Assembly: GCA_947176545.1 (NCBI GenBank)
Contig: CAMWRB010000072.1
Location: 1 to 6,423 of the forward strand
Reading direction: 5' to 3'
From: an uncultured Porphyromonadaceae bacterium
GTDB taxonomy: Bacteria > Bacteroidota > Bacteroidia > Bacteroidales > Muribaculaceae
Length of the DNA: 6,423 nucleotides
Shown here: piece by piece, positions 6,261 to 6,423 of the stretch
How the letters are laid out: the number at the start of each line of letters is the position of its first letter
Position numbering within the stretch: position 1 is the stretch's first letter
Made by a program: the position numbers and the translations under genes
Notes under the pieces: model-generated
What the model was told of the DNA's origin: nothing
Database searches by the model: none
Seen by the model: only the letters and a program-made list of their open reading frames with translations

Positions 6261-6423
6261 ATCATCTGATTAGCCCGGCACAACGTGACGGGAACAAAGG
6301 ACACACGCGGAGACAACAGTCGCGGGGGGGCGGGGGGCACGCCGCCGGGAAGAGGCGTAGCACCGCGAAGGGGGTGGACGTAAGGCCGGAGGGGGGCAGA
6401 GAGTGATATGACTACCGCAGCGG
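6261..6423. other. Non-coding G-rich stretch at the window edge
   Basis: No convincing gene is visible on either strand. The plus strand has long G runs at 6324-6330 (7), 6332-6337 (6), 6370-6374 (5) and 6391-6396 (6), in an otherwise unpatterned sequence. Four such runs could in principle form a G-quadruplex, though the loops between the pairs are long. This may be the upstream flank of ppiD or the 3' flank of a gene outside the window. Confidence 0.5.

Noticed and set aside
6134..6340. A 68-codon minus-strand open frame (MPPAPPRLLSPRV...)
   Set aside because: It runs through the 10-bp repeats and the G-rich tract, has a low-complexity Arg/Pro composition and no ribosome-binding site or known motif.
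1..6423. A new defence, mobile or biosynthetic system
   Set aside because: All five genes belong to recognised housekeeping or envelope families, and no transposase, integrase, toxin or CRISPR signature was seen.

Overview
The window looks like chromosomal housekeeping DNA from a gut Bacteroidales bacterium, possibly of the Muribaculaceae type. The evidence is a Bacteroidetes-style Wzi-family outer-membrane protein, a short lipocalin-like lipoprotein, a 710-residue SurA_N/PpiD-like protein, weak or absent Shine-Dalgarno sequences, and two promoters matching the Bacteroidetes -33 TTTG / -7 TAnnTTTG consensus. The family placement is inference. The phylum/order placement is much firmer.

Layout. 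Plus strand: the 3' part of a Wzi-like capsule-assembly gene (1-1068) overlaps a small lipoprotein gene by the four bases ATGA (1065-1484). Minus strand, read right to left: the ppiD-like gene (5974-3842) ends at a strong intrinsic terminator (3742-3781). rlmN (3706-2654) and pdxA (2607-1534) follow as a probable two-gene operon. The lipoprotein and pdxA genes converge on a 49-bp gap that holds a perfect 22-bp palindrome, with a related imperfect hairpin straddling the pdxA stop codon.

Regulation. Both minus-strand transcription units have a promoter with exactly the same architecture, TTTG-N20-TATCTTTG. The ppiD promoter gives a leader of about 110 nt. The rlmN promoter is so close to its ATG that the mRNA should be leaderless or nearly so, and its -33 TTTG is made from the last bases of the upstream terminator's T-tract.

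The right-hand 449 bp (5975-6423) hold no convincing gene. They contain the ppiD leader and promoter, a small array of 10-bp GTCGCGGGTC repeats and a very G-rich segment.

Functionally the genes belong to separate tasks: envelope/capsule assembly (Wzi-like protein and lipoprotein), periplasmic protein folding (PpiD-like), ribosome and tRNA methylation (RlmN) and vitamin B6 synthesis (PdxA). I see no sign of a new defence, mobile or biosynthetic system. The points most worth checking are the terminator-promoter overlap at rlmN and the paired hairpins at the convergent junction.
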